64,000 nucleotides of DNA from NCBI GenBank assembly GCA_963662175.1, contig OY759216.1:36659087-36723086 (forward strand), in the 5' to 3' direction. Shown piece after piece: positions 42,882 to 53,667 of the stretch. The notes below the pieces were generated by a model. The model saw only the letters and a list, made by a program, of their open reading frames with translations. It was not told the DNA's origin and searched no databases. Origin of the DNA: Aradus depressus. Its lineage: Eukaryota > Arthropoda > Insecta > Hemiptera > Aradidae. How positions within the stretch are numbered: the first letter of the stretch is position 1; the number at the start of each line of letters is the position of its first letter. Both the position numbers and the translations under genes were made by a program.

Positions 42882-43562
42882 AAAAATGAAGAAAAACGTA
42901 TGTTTTTTCTAAATATTGTCTATTTTACAAAAAATATATGAGAACTTTCGGTATTGCTGCATATTCAGTCATAACTTAACAAATACGAAATGGAAGTTTT
43001 AGATGTTTACATTCCGAACTGTCCCTTCTCCGGGTTTTTTTCCCTGTCCTTCTCTCCCATACAGTAGTCTTAAAAACTTGGAAAACAATAAAAATAAAAA
43101 TTCAAATAGTATCAGTGTTGATTAAACTACAAATATATAAACATGAAATAAATCAAATATGACAATAATAAATAATGAATAAAAATACAAAGTTTTGAGA
43201 ATGTAGCATTACAAAAAGGAAATTTATTTATTTTTATTCATATATTTATTATTGTCATTTTTTATTTATTTCATATAAACATAAATATTTTTATTTTAAT
43301 CAGGACTGATACCTACTATTTTGAATTTTTTTTTTATTATTAAGATATTAATTTGAGACAAAATTGTAATTTAAATGTTTTCCTTGTTTTTAAGACTCTA
43401 CTGTACAGTATAAAAAAAGGACAGGGAAAAACCCCGTAAGGGCTGGAGAAAGGACAGTCCGGAATGTAAACTTCCACTTAGTATTTATTAAGTCGTGGCT
43501 GAGGATTAAATATTATTTGTGAAATGGACAATATTTTTAAAAACATGTTTTTCTTTATTTTT
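42882..43562. mobile_element. Long inverted-repeat (fold-back) element
   Basis: Left arm about 42882-43190 and right arm about 43219-43562 pair over nearly their whole length with gaps. Examples are GAAGAAAAACGTATG / CATGTTTTTCTTTATT, GTTTACATTCCGAACTGTCC / GGACAGTCCGGAATGTAAAC, and GACAATAATAAATAATGAAT / TATATTTATTATTGTC. It is related to the element at 30581-31033. There is no coding capacity. It is compatible with a MITE or a doubled Penelope-type end. Confidence 0.85.
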
Positions 43563-43642
43563 AAACTTCAATAGCTTACAAAATTCGAAGACACATCGAT
43601 ACTTTCATTGTATTAGTTTATAACATTGTATATAATTGAGTT

Positions 43643-43965
43643 TAAAGGGCGCCAGTAGCTCAGCGGTATGCGTGCTTGCTTACTGAGCTCAAGATAGCGG
43701 ATACGAAACCCGGCCGAGGCCCTAAGGTAAAATAAACTTAAGCACGCCATCCTTCGGATGGGACGTTCAGCGATGGTCCCGAGTCCGTACGAAGTCAGGT
43801 ACTCGTTAAAGACCCCTGCCCTTGGGGAATAAAAACTTTAGGGTAGGCAAAATTTAGGACTCCCATAGTAGAGTCGGGCTCATGTCCAGCATAGTGACAA
43901 AAGAGTGATCTGGTAGTAGGCGACATGACCTTGTAGTTAATGCCCGGGCTTGAGTCACACATTTT
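43643..43965 (+). mobile_element. SINE-A, nearly full length
   Basis: AGGGCGCCAGTAGCTCAGCG head, box B decayed (GGATACGAAACCC), a short deletion removing the TTTATTTTA arm, body intact, tail lost after GGGCTTGAGTCACAC. Confidence 0.9.
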
Positions 43966-44324
43966 ATTTTATAAATCGACAAGGTTAGTTCCTGATGCTA
44001 CAGACACTCCCTCGTTGCGATATCCCACCATGACTTTCAATTTCCGTAAGTAGGTTCTATGAAAGCTTTCATGAACACAGTTACCAGCAGGTAGATATTC
44101 CATTTTCCACAATTTGGGAGTATGTCCGGTCTTGTCTAGCTCACGCGATGACCCCATTCCGTTTGTTTCATCTTATCACATGGAAAAAATCATCGCCCTT
44201 CCACGAGGCTGTTCTCCTGCATTTTGAGTCACTTTTGTTTTACTACTAGTTAGATCTGGTCCGGGCAGAAATCCTTTTTTCACTTTTTACCGTAATTTCA
44301 TATTTTTTCAATACCTCCCAATAC
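43966..44324. other. Unassigned sequence
   Basis: A 62-codon minus frame at 43969-44157 has no domain. Confidence 0.4.
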
Positions 44325-44765
44325 AAAAAGTCGGTGAATCACCGGTAGTAAGTGTACTTTAGCACTAATTAATCAAATAAGCTTTCGCACACTCTCTGAA
44401 TTGAATGCACCAATTTGGTTGGAAATCTATAGGTGTTATACTCAAGAACTGTGAATTTTCGTACTAAATTTCGTGTTGAATTGTTTTACCGACAATTAAG
44501 GTTTTTGAGTTAAGCTTCCTCCTCTGATCCACTTTTTTCCTTTGACAAATTTCGTTGAGAATAGACGCATCTCGTTCTTATTGGGCCTGAATTCACATAT
44601 AAAATTACGAGTCGAAACATAGGCAGTAATTAGAGTTTATGAGTACAATCCTCGCGATCTCCTTATGCCGAGTCGGCTAAAAATTGTCAAGTGTCGTACT
44701 TATAGGCTTTTGGATTGACGTAATATGATATGTCGATACATTCATTACATCATTTATCGGCAAAT
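44325..44765 (+). repeat. Family R repeat
   Basis: AAAGTCGGTGAATCACCGGT head, CTAATTAATCAAATAAGCTT, CACCAATTTGGTTGGAAATC, then repeated blocks (AATTACGAGTCGAAACATAG and ATGCCGAGTCGGCTAAAAAT). Confidence 0.78.
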
Positions 44766-45615
44766 TTAATACGGAACATTTTTGGTAAGAACTAAGTTTT
44801 TGATAGGACTTACAGTTTTCGCGTAAATCAAGCAAATCTCTAAAAAAAAAGGTTTCGAAAAAAAAAACAATATAAGACGGTTTTCAGTATTAATTCCGTA
44901 AACCTTGTAGTGTGACATTTTGATCTCAATTTTCAAGTTCATTGTTACCTTGAAACATTAAATTCTGTCGAAAACTCGATCTCGGATTTTCACTGGAATA
45001 ATATTTTTCTTTAAAGATCCCTCTTGTACTACAATACATAGAAATAATACAGAAAACATAAATACAAGAAAATTAAAGATAATTTATCATAGAGGACAGC
45101 CGTAAAAAGAGAGATATTGTGACAAGTCAGTATTTCTGTTTGTCGCTGGATAATAGGAATTAATGACCTTTTGTTTTGAGTTTGCTGGAGCTGAAGTGCT
45201 GAGTGATTAAGATGGGCCAGTTTTGTGTTTTTGCCCAAAGAATCAACATCTTCAACTTGTTATTGTATTATTAACTGAGGCATTATAAAGTCTTCAACGT
45301 TATAATTCAATAAAGGAGGAAGACAGGACAGAGTTTGAGCAATCTTTGAATATATAAAGTGGTACTTGTTAATTCCGGAGACAACTCACAACAGAAGCAA
45401 CTTACAACTCTAATCAGTTAAAGAGTCAGTTAGAGAGATCTGAATATCGAATCAAGTCTGTATCTATATCTTAGAGAGTGGCGGTTTTGTGGGGCACTGA
45501 AGCATTTCCTTTAACGGAGGTACCCTTCCAGAAATTTGTTGAGGAAAACAAAACATTTTGAAAGAGATTAGTTGGGGTAGAGCAAGAAGTAAATAAATGT
45601 CGTCGGTGAAAGGTT
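44766..45615. other. Unassigned sequence
   Basis: 45520-45600 resembles 20410-20510 (CCTTCCAGAAATTTGTTGAG, GTCGTCGGTGAAAG). The rest is unrecognised. Confidence 0.4.
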
Positions 45616-46670
45616 TACAGTGAACGTTACAACGAACTCGGATAAAACGAACCGCTCGTTAAAGCGAAGCAAAATTTAATCCCTTTTTTTTTTCTTTTTT
45701 TTTTGTGGGTGCTCTTGACCCCCTTAGGGGGGTCGGTCACATCACCCCATTGCGTTGGGGGGAAAAAAATACGGGTTCCTCGGCTGTGGACCGGCTACTG
45801 TCCACAGTCGTTCTTGGTTTCCGGCGCTTTACGCCGAATGAACTCGGGGTCTTTTAGGGGGTTCTGTTCTTCCTACGTCCCAGAGTCGGGGGCAGCCGCT
45901 CCATCCAAGACTAGGTCTACGGGTGGGGCACCCGCTAGCACCTGCAGTGCAGCGGTGGAGACAGTACGGTAGGCTTTGGTAATCCTGAGTTAATATAATA
46001 GTTTTAATATAATCCCCTAGAAAAACGCATTGATTTTCTCAAAGCACCTTCATTATAACGAAATAACTCGGTTAATACGAACTATGAAATACATCTGGAT
46101 TCCCAAATGGGAAAAATCTCGGTTACAACGAATTCGAAAGGCATAATACAAACACATACGAGTAAGTATAAAGACTCGGAAAACAGTTGTTTCTCCATTT
46201 CTAGCTGAAATTTTCAATTTTAAGAGAAAGTCATTAAGTTGTTCCTCCTTTTGGCAATGTTTACTTAGCAGAAATTCCACTTTAGTTTCGTGTCATACGA
46301 GTTAAAGAAAGATATCAACCTAAACCATAATGTGTGTAAGTATAATATACAAATTATGAGGTTTTTTTTGCTTTTCTTGTTTTTTTCTTGTATTTTTTTT
46401 ATACATATTGTTCTTTTCATATACGGTATTTCTTTATTTATGTGATTGATTCTATGTAGTCTTTCTGAACTAGGTATGGTGTTTCTGTAACTAGAACAGG
46501 TCCTCTAATGTTTTAATATAATATATTGCGTTGTTTTAAAAATTTGTTTTTATATACATATTAACCTACTAATTTGTTTGTTTTTAATTCGGATATTATT
46601 TTAGAACTTCGTCATAACGAACTGCTGATTTTCTGGTCCCTTTAGTTCTTCTTAAGGAGGGTTTACTGTA
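45616..46670 (+). mobile_element. Pogo/Tigger-like DNA transposon remnant
   Basis: Ends CAGTGAAC (45618) and GTTTACTG (to 46668) are flanked by TA on both sides (45616-45617 and 46669-46670), as expected of the Tc1/mariner-pogo group. Subterminal GCTCGTTAAAGCGAAG at the left matches inverted GTTCGTTATGACGAAG at the right, and further ATAACGAA-type phrases lie inside (CATTATAACGAAATAACTCG). No transposase frame remains; the frame at 46053-46280 has no DDE-type motif. An R1-like LINE lies inside it. Confidence 0.75.
45684..45988 (-). mobile_element. R1-like LINE fragment with internal deletion
   Basis: Matches the 18744-19831 element: T run, AGGGGGGTCGGTCACATCAC, CTTTACGCCGAATGAACTCG and GGGGGCAGCCG. 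It then jumps to CATCCAAGACTAGGTCTACG and GGAGACAGTACGGTAGGCTT. Relative to the longer copy about 560 bp (18879-19439) are missing. The 5' truncation is at AATCCTGAG. Confidence 0.88.
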
Positions 46671-46764
46671 TTAGGACGGTATTCGGCATTTATCTCGCAA
46701 ATCGGGCGACCTGATATAAAATCTTCATTTCAGTTTTCTCTACAACTTTTATTTGTACTCATTT

Positions 46765-46832
46765 TGAGAGCACTCTTGTAGTAGGCGATATGACCTCGTT
46801 GTTAAAGCCCGGGCATGAGTCACAATCAAACT
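46765..46832 (+). mobile_element. SINE-A, 3' end only
   Basis: GAGAGCACTCTTGTAGTAGG, GATATGACCTCGTTGTTAAA, GCCCGGGCATGAGTCACAAT. Confidence 0.85.
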
Positions 46833-47189
46833 ATAAAGTAAATTTGTTAATTTTAACGAACGCACTAGTTAATTGTGTAATGACTGTAAACAAAAGGTGA
46901 AAGATTTTGATGAACCATTCATGGACTCATTACGTTACTGCTGACATGCTATTCTCAATGCTTACTGACGGGAACAATGCCCTTCCTAACACAATACCAC
47001 TTAGGAGCAAAGTGCTACTTATCAGCAGGGGGTGGAAATCAGCAAGCATTAAGAAAGTTTATAAAACTCATCGAGTAAGTAAATCCAGGAAGATGGAGTC
47101 TCGAGCCAGAAAGTCCTTAAAAAGGCATTAGGGATTTTTTCATTTTCCACGAACTTCCGTTCATGTAACCCCAAATGAGACAAAAAAAA
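46833..47189. other. Unassigned sequence with a small open frame
   Basis: 46907-47131 (plus, 74 codons) has a basic C-terminus (KSRKMESRARKSLKRH) but no domain that I recognise. It may be chance or an old retroelement piece. Confidence 0.35.
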
Positions 47190-47499
47190 TCACTGGATAT
47201 ATACTTCCCCAGCACGAATTAATCAATTAAGATTTCACTAAATGTTATGTTGATAGAATCAAACCATCGACAATCGTTAGGGTTTATGGGTCGAGTCCGC
47301 CTCCTCTGATCCCTCCTTCCCTTCGGCTGATTTCGCTGAAAATTAATAGCTGTCGTCCTTAGAGGGCTTTGAATGTACATATAATATTTCGTGTCAATAC
47401 ATTTATTACGGCATTTATTAGAGTTTTTGTGACAAATCTCCCCCTTAAGCCCCTCCCTTTCTTATGGCTGATAAGGCTGAAATTTTATATGTGTTGTCC
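47190..47499 (+). repeat. Family R, left part, interrupted by an RTE LINE
   Basis: ATATACTTCCCCAGCACGAA head, TAAATGTTATGTTGATAG, TTCGGCTGATTTCGCTGAAA, GGCATTTATTAGAGTTTTTG and TATGGCTGATAAGGCTGAAA, cut at GTGTTGTCC. Confidence 0.85.
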
Positions 47500-48089
47500 T
47501 TTCAGGCTGTCCGAGGCTTTGTATACCTGGGCTCATACGTCAGCTTCGACAACAAAAAGAGAGAGGAGATTGACCGGAGAGTTGCTGCGGCCAATCGAAG
47601 CTACTATGGGCTCCAGCGTCACTTCAGGTCTCGACTGCTTACCAAGCCAACAGAGGTGCAGCTCTATAAAACTCTGGTCAGGCCTGTCCTGACTTGTGGG
47701 GCAGAGACCTGGACGATGACCAGAGCAGACGAGAGAAGCCTCGAGATATTCGAGAGTAAGGTTCTGCGGAGTATCCTAGGTTCGGTCCAGGAGAACGGCA
47801 TGTATATATTGGAGAGCCCAAGGTCACAGATGTGATAAGACTGGCGAGGCTTAAATGGGCTAAAAAGGATGCCGGAGGCTAAAACCCCACGAAGACTGAT
47901 GGTAGTGATCCCGGAGGGTAACAGAGGACGAGGAAGTCCCAGGAAGAGATGGATGGACGCAGTCGATGGGGACCTTCGGCTGCAAAACTGGAGAACGCTG
48001 GCGCTGGACAGGAATCTTGGGGGAAGTCTCTGGAGGAGGCCAAGGCTCGGATGGAGCTGTAGAGCCGAGGATGATGATGATGGTTGTCC
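47493..48089 (+). mobile_element. RTE-type LINE, 5'-truncated, with TSD
   Basis: The element spans about 47500-48082, with GTTGTCC at 47493-47499 and 48083-48089. It ends in a short (GAT)n tract (GATGATGATGATGG) rather than poly(A), as RTE-type elements commonly do. Family R sequence is continuous across the insertion, so the original site can be read. Confidence 0.88.
47506..48060 (+). pseudogene. RTE-type LINE ORF2 C-terminus
   Basis: Frame 1 reads AVRGFVYLGSYVSFDNKKRE, then EIDRRVAAANRSYYGLQRHF, YKTLVRPVLTCGAETWTMTR and IFESKVLRSILGSVQENG (47506-47800). This is the conserved segment downstream of the RT palm in RTE-like LINEs (YLG, DRRV, YKTLVRPVL-GAETW). After a shift, another frame continues with RMPEAKTPRRLMVVIPEGNR, GRGSPRKRWMDAVDGDL, LQNWRTLALDR and EEAKARMEL to the stop near 48060. 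At least two disruptions. The RT active site is missing through truncation. Confidence 0.88.
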
Positions 48090-48476
48090 ATATAGGGCTT
48101 TGGAAGCACATATAAAATGTCGTCTTGATACATTCATTCCATAGGGAGTTAACGTGTTCACAGGCATACAAACACATAAACATTTTTGACAGATATTTTT
48201 TGTGTCATTTTTGGAGTCATTTAAGTTTTCGCTCTCCCTTCTTTGGGCTAAAAACCATGAATCCTTTACTCGTTCTTATGGATTATAGTAGATACACAAT
48301 AAATATATAATTTCTTCTAATTCATGCTATGAGGAGTTATCGTGTTCACATACACACTGATTTTTTTTTTTTTTTGAATTAACGGGTTGGAAAATATATA
48401 ATTTCGGTGAAAATTCAACATCGAATTTCTGAGCGATTACAAAACTTCCCCTATACATTGTATAGCTGGGAAGGTA
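48083..48476 (+). repeat. Family R, right part of the interrupted copy
   Basis: ATATAGGGCTTTGGAAGCAC continues the block cut at 47499. Then CGTCTTGATACATTCATTCC, a second block, T run, CAACATCGAATTTCTGAGCG and CTTCCCCTATACATTGTATAGCTGGGAAG. Confidence 0.85.
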
Positions 48477-48810
48477 AAAAGAATAAAATTCAACAAGAAG
48501 AATAAAAGTGGGAGCCAACGAGGAGTAAAGGGATGGATTCACGGTTGAAGGGACACTGAATGGACTAAGGAGACTTGAAATTTTACCTTGGGACAGTCCT
48601 TTTTATTTATTTTTATTCTGGTTTGCTATGGGTGAGTGTCATGCAACTGTGCTTGATGTTGACACAATCTCAAGTCAACTAGGTCAACAGGACTTGAGTA
48701 CAGCCTACTCTCGTTATAGCCATGAAGCCACTAACTTGGAACTGGCTTAGCAGACAAATAATAAAACAAGAGACGGTGCATAATTTTGACGATTACATTA
48801 AAAGTTTAGG

Positions 48811-49035
48811 TTTTTTATCAGGGAAGTTTCTTTGGGTGGGTCGTTAAGCGATGGTTTCAAGCCTGTGCGATGTCAGGTACTCTTTAAAGACCCAAAGTGA
48901 GTAAACATGGGTAGGCAAAATTTCTGACTCCCAGAATAGAGTCGGGCTCATGTCCACCAGAGTGACGAAAGAGCGCACGCACAATAAGCGATAAAACTTC
49001 ATAGTTAAAGCCTGGGAATCAGTCATAATAACTTT
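48811..49035 (+). mobile_element. SINE-A, 5'-truncated, diverged
   Basis: TTTTTTATCAGGGAAG, GTTAAGCGATGGTTTCAAGC, GAGTCGGGCTCATGTCCACC and TAGTTAAAGCCTGGGAATCA, with the alternative tail TCATAATAACT. Confidence 0.82.
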
Positions 49036-49797
49036 CGGTCGCAAATCATCAAATCAAAAAAAACAAAAAAAAAAACTGTTCAGTCCAGAGTTATAATTGA
49101 ATTAAATTTCGAAAAAGATGGATTGTAGAAAATATTTTTAGGAGGGAGAGGGACCCTTTTAGAAAAGGAAATCCAAACCGAAATCTTTGAAACAATTTCG
49201 ACAAATTGGCACGGTTAAGTAACATCCGGCACTCAAAATGGTTCCAGATGTGGTCATATAGGTACTTCGTTGGAAATTTCTTTAAAATTAGAGGGTGTCA
49301 AGAAATGAGACACTGCATTACAAGATGATAATTCTGCTTGTGTGGAAAAACCAACCCCCATATAAGGTTCCAGAAAAGCCATCTCGGGTTCATTTTATTA
49401 TTTTTTTGACAATAATCGGCCTGAGTAAACCTCACGAGGAATCAGAAGTCGCAGATCATTATTCATAAGAAAAACGCATATGTTGCCTTTTTTTCAGTTA
49501 CAATGGCGGTGTCAATTAAAAATTTGATATTTTGTTTTCATTTTTAACCCACGACAAGAAAAGGGAGATCATGTGTTTCACTTTTGTGAACGTTTGTTTG
49601 TTTCTTTGAGGAACCCAAATAACTGTTACACGTTGAACCGATTTGGGTGAGGTTTTTTTCATGTTCATAGGATATATTTACTTATTATTACTATGAAAAA
49701 TGTATACGATCTGCTGAGATGTCAACAACGCTACAGCAATTATATGCTACAATTAAGCATTTGTATTATATTTAGCTATATTATTGTCCCATTTTTT
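49036..49797. other. Unassigned sequence
   Basis: No family or coding signal recognised. Confidence 0.4.
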
Positions 49798-49860
49798 CTT
49801 CCCCAGCTATACCAAGGTATATGAAAACTTAGGTAATCGGTTAGAAATTCGATCAAAATA
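49798..49860 (-). repeat. Family R terminal block
   Basis: TTCTTCCCCAGCTATACCAA, AACTTAGGTAATCGGTTAGA, AATTCGATC. Confidence 0.7.
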
Positions 49861-49864
49861 TGTA

Positions 49865-50345
49865 CTTAGTTTACCGGTTTCGGCTAACGCCATCGTAAGC
49901 ATAAAGTTCGAAAGTGACATTTAAGTTTGCAAGGTTGTCGTTTGTACACAATCCTCAGTTACTGAGATTACCGAAACATGTGACACTGTCCCCTAGGGAA
50001 TTCCTGGGGGGGGGGGGGGGGAGGAGGGGGTTTGAGTTGACAATAATTTAATATAATAGATACAACAATGAGACCAAGAAAATATAAAGAAAATAAGAAT
50101 ATAAGTATTTATGATCATAATAATATATAAGTAATAAGGGCTATATGACATAATATAGGGTATCACAGCCGTAGGTAATCTCAGTAAACCCGATTGTATA
50201 AATATGCCACCTAGCATATTTAAATGTCACTTTTGATCTTTGTGCTTATGATGGCGCAAGCCAAAACCGATACACTTTATGCACGTATTTTTTAGGAATT
50301 AGACAATATAAAAGCCAACACAATTTTTTATTTTTATTTATTTTA
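49865..50345. mobile_element. Inverted-repeat element with hammerhead-like cores and poly(G)
   Basis: Left: TTACCGGTTTCGGCTAACGC CATCGTAAGCATAAAG, AAAGTGACATTTAA. Right, inverted: TTTAAATGTCACTTTTGATC, TTTGTGCTTATGATGGCGCA AGCCAAAACCGAT, with AATTAGACAATATAAAAGCC after it. The 290-bp spacer contains a G run at 50007-50023. No coding sequence. Confidence 0.78.
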
Positions 50346-50834
50346 TTAGTTTTTTACTATATTATACATATCGCAGAAATGTATTGGGACGTTTGAGAAA
50401 CACATCAGATTCCCTGAAATTTCTTTAACTTTTTTTTAAAATTTTTCAACTTCGACAAAAATTTCAGCTTTGAATTTTCAAAGTAAATAATCACAAAAGT
50501 AGAAAAACTCTACTGCCCCCGAATTTTTTCTCAACGTCAGTTTAGCTTAGGTTGTGCAATATTTGTGTAGTTGTGTCAAAAAAGGAAATATATACCTGTA
50601 TATATTCTTTGTGAATAGTACCTGACTTCTTTCGCAGTGTAACAGAAAGTATTATGCTGATTAAAATCTTTTAAACGAGCTTCAAGAATGAACTTTTTTT
50701 TTCAAAGATCTTTAGATGAATTTTCAAAAGAAGTATAAAATAATGTATATTCTCTAGGTATATACATAAGTATACATTTTCAGGTTAGGTTGAATAACTA
50801 ACCTTCATCAAATAACATTTATATTTTATTTTCA
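50346..50834. other. Unassigned AT-rich sequence
   Basis: Nothing recognised. Confidence 0.4.
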
Positions 50835-51211
50835 AATAGTGAGAAGAGGTTAGGTTAGGTTAGGTTTTATGACTCATGCCCGGGCTTTAACTACGAGGTC
50901 ATATCGCCTACTACCAGAGCGCTCTTTCGTCACTCTGGTGGACATGAACCCGACTCTACTGTGGGAGTCCTAAATTTTGCCTACCCTAAATTTTTATTCA
51001 TCTAGGGTAGGGGTCTTTAACGAGTACCTGACATCGTACAGGCTCGGGACCATCGCTTAACGTCCCATCCGAAGGACGGCGTGCTTAAGTTTATTTTACC
51101 TCCCAGATAAAATAAACTAAGGGCCTCGGTCGGGCTACGAACCCACGACCTTGAGCTCAGAAGTCAAGCACGCATACCACTGTGCTACCGGCGCCCTCAA
51201 TAGTGAGAAGA
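50835..51211 (-). mobile_element. SINE-A, full length, TTAGG tail, 13-bp TSD
   Basis: The element is 50848-51198. AATAGTGAGAAGA lies at 50835-50847 and 51199-51211. The reverse strand starts GAGGGCGCCGGTAGC-CAGTGG and ends in three CCTAA units (GGTTAGGTTAGGTTAGG on the plus strand). Box A has one change (CAGTGGT preceded by GCA rather than CTC). Body complete. It is the best-supported SINE insertion in the window. Confidence 0.96.
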
Positions 51212-51335
51212 TAAATAAAAACAACGATTCAAGTTTTGTAATGTTTAATTCCACAAAAAACAACATATATTATACTATATATATTGGGGGAGGGGTTGGG
51301 GGGAGGGGCTAATGTGTACTAGGGACCTAACCATA

Positions 51336-51492
51336 TAAGATAGGGGTTTTTAACGAGTATCTGACATCGCATAGGCTCGGGACCATCGCTTAACGTTCAT
51401 GCTCAATGTTTTTAACTATCAGATAAAAAAAGCTAAGCGCTTCGGCCGGGTTTCGAACCCGCGATCTTGAGCTCAGTAGACACGCTACTTAC
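51336..51492 (-). mobile_element. SINE-A, middle and head, diverged
   Basis: TTTTTAACGAGTATCTGACA, TCGGGACCATCGCTTAACG, CGGCCGGGTTTCGAACCCGC (intact box B) and GATCTTGAGCTCAG. Confidence 0.82.
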
Positions 51493-52015
51493 GAGAAGAT
51501 AAGTATCACGGTAGTTTGAATGCTTACGTCAATTCTCCTCACAAGTTTTATATTTTTTGAATATGACTAGCCGGCTCGACAATATAGACAATCTTTATTA
51601 TAAATAATAAAAATTTAACAAATAAAACTGAATCAATATAACCGAATAAATATCACAAAATTTAGTGAATAACAGGAAACAAAATGGAAAAAGAAAACAT
51701 ACCTGAAGTTTATAAAAATAATTCATCAAAAGTAACAATTTAAAAATATATAAATAACAGAAAAATATACAATAAACATTTTTAGAAAAAAAGGTACTTC
51801 TACCTCCTTCTTTCGGGACTAAATAAATTCATGTAAAACAAATACTTCTAATGGAAAACTCAACAAACGGTCAATTAATTTAATAAAGTTTTGTGCAAAG
51901 TTCGAAAAAATATTGAATTCACAGTTTAAAAGTTATTAGGGATCTAGGTGCAAAACATAAAAATCCGCGACGTGAAGCTGCGCTCAATTATTGTAAAATG
52001 GACAAAACTATAGCC
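51493..52015. other. Unassigned AT-rich sequence
   Basis: Nothing recognised. Confidence 0.4.
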
Positions 52016-52382
52016 ATATTATTATTAGGTTAGGTTTTATGACTCATGCCCGGGCTTTAACTACGAGGTCATATCGCCTACTACCAGAGCGCTCTTTCGT
52101 CACTCTGGTGAACATGAGCCCGACTCTACTGTGGGAGTCCTAAATTTTGCCTACCCTATATTTTTATTCATCTAGGGTAGGGGTCTTTAACGAGTACCTG
52201 ACATCGTACAGGCTCGGGACCATCGCTTAACGTCCCATCCGAAGGACGGCGTGCTTTAAGTTTATTTTACCTCCCAGATAAAATAAACTAAGGGCCTCGG
52301 TCGGGCTACGAACCCACGACCTTGAGCTCAGAAGTCAAGCACGCATACCACTGAGCTACCGGCGCCCTCTATATTATTATTA
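52016..52382 (-). mobile_element. SINE-A, full length, 12-bp TSD
   Basis: The element is 52028-52370. ATATTATTATTA lies at 52016-52027 and 52371-52382. The reverse strand has an intact GGGCGCCGGTAGCTCAGTGG head, box B decayed to GGGTTCGTAGCCC, complete body, and tail CATAAAACCTAACCTAA. It is very close to the 50.8-kb copy. Confidence 0.95.
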
Positions 52383-52634
52383 TAAACTGTGTATACTCTA
52401 TAGATTTTTGAAAAAATAAATCAATATCAGTAAGATAGATAGACAGATAACTCAGCTCAACTTTTCTTTGAAAAAAATAAGAATAAAAATAATAATAAAT
52501 AAAAAAATAAAGAGAAATAAAAAATAAATAATTGGGGGATGAGGGGAGCACTGAACCGATCTCCTCGACCCCCCGCGGCCGCGGTGTCTTATACATCATA
52601 AACATATTTGTCGTTTTTGGCGAGTCGTGTTAAT

Positions 52635-53024
52635 TTGAAAATACAAAATCAGATCACATCGTTTTCACCCTTTGTCGAAAATATACCTGCCCTCCAGTGT
52701 ATCTTAACAAAAATCCCATCCCTTTAAAAAACGAAGTCCACTATCTAGTATTCATACTCGACAAACGACTAACTTGGAATCCTCACACGAGACTGAAAAG
52801 GCACAGACGTTATAAACTTTTTTTTACAAATGAGAGTAAAACAGTGACTAGGGAGTGTCACCACTGGGTGATTTCTCCCCTCTTGACAATTCGACATGCC
52901 ATTATCTCTCTATCAGCAAATTTGCTTGTTGTATTTATTTTAATAATTCAATTTGAATTTAAATTGATAAATTATTTTTATAGTTGTAAATGCCTATTCG
53001 TAAATAAAAAAAAAAATTGAAAAT
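52635..53024 (+). mobile_element. Jockey-type LINE, small truncated copy with internal deletion
   Basis: The element is 52643-53016. TTGAAAAT lies at 52635-52642 and 53017-53024. Translation reads SDHIVFTLCRKYTCPPVYLN, KNPIPLKNEVHYLVFILDKR, then LTWNPHTRLKRHRRYKLF, and breaks off. The 3' UTR phrase CACCACTGGGTGATTTCTCC follows, then the A tail. Most of the C-terminal coding region is therefore deleted. A one-base shift lies near 52650-52655. Confidence 0.85.
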
Positions 53025-53035
53025 GTTGTGAAATT

Positions 53036-53275
53036 TTTGTTGCACAGAGATCCCATCCCCGCCATTGAAAAGAAGCGACCGCATCCTCTCCATTCGCAAC
53101 TTTATTTCTAAACTTTCTATCACCTCCATATTTCCACTTTTTTGTGTGTGCTTCATGTTCCGTGCTCCTATAATGGTAATTTGTTCTTGAATTGAGTCAC
53201 TCCTGAGATACTCAATGATGCTCATCGTCAGCTTCCGACCTGTTTGACCTATATACCTATTTTCACAGCTTTTTT
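53036..53275 (-). pseudogene. Penelope-like GIY-YIG endonuclease fragment
   Basis: Reverse translation from 53275: SCENRYIGQTGRKLTMSIIE, YLRSDSIQEQITIIGARNMK, then EVIESLEIKLRMERMRSLLF. The R-YIGQTGRKL phrase is the second half of the GIY-YIG domain as found in Penelope-like elements. It is a different lineage from the 12.5-kb copy (YAGQTGRSF). The first half and the RT are missing. It follows the A tail of a Jockey copy in the opposite orientation. Confidence 0.78.
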
Positions 53276-53285
53276 AATCATTTTC

Positions 53286-53667
53286 TAAACGTCCTAGAAG
53301 GTATAGGAGAACATATCAGTCAGCCCCGCCATCTTTATGGTAGCCACCAACGCTGAAGTTTGTAATATTTTATCAGAAGGGGAGGGTGGGGGGGGGGGGT
53401 CTGAGTGTAATTACTAAGTAATTAATAATTCCATTTAGTGTCATTATTTTCAATATTAAGATGCCAATAAAATGAAACAGCTTTTTTATAGGCCACAAAT
53501 TACGACTTTAATTGTCGTTTTATGTACTGGGTTTATGCACTTTCTGTTGCCATAAAAACTGAATTCTTCTGAGTATGGAAACTGAGTATCCATAGAAGCA
53601 TCGGGCGATGATAACTGTTGCAGTTTTTCGTCATAAAACCACAATCTCTCTCTTTCCATAAAAGCAT
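53286..53667. other. Unassigned sequence
   Basis: A G run at 53383-53399; otherwise nothing recognised. Confidence 0.4.

Noticed and set aside
47664..48183. Minus-strand frames of 84-167 codons
   Set aside because: Antisense to the RTE-like LINE, which explains their length and higher GC.
50848..50870. TTAGG runs considered as telomere or interstitial telomeric sequence
   Set aside because: Only two or three units, always at the 3' end of SINE-A and inside its target-site duplications.
50848..51198. tRNA-gene-like heads with box A and box B
   Set aside because: They belong to SINE-A and SINE-B; the acceptor stem and anticodon arm do not form a working tRNA.
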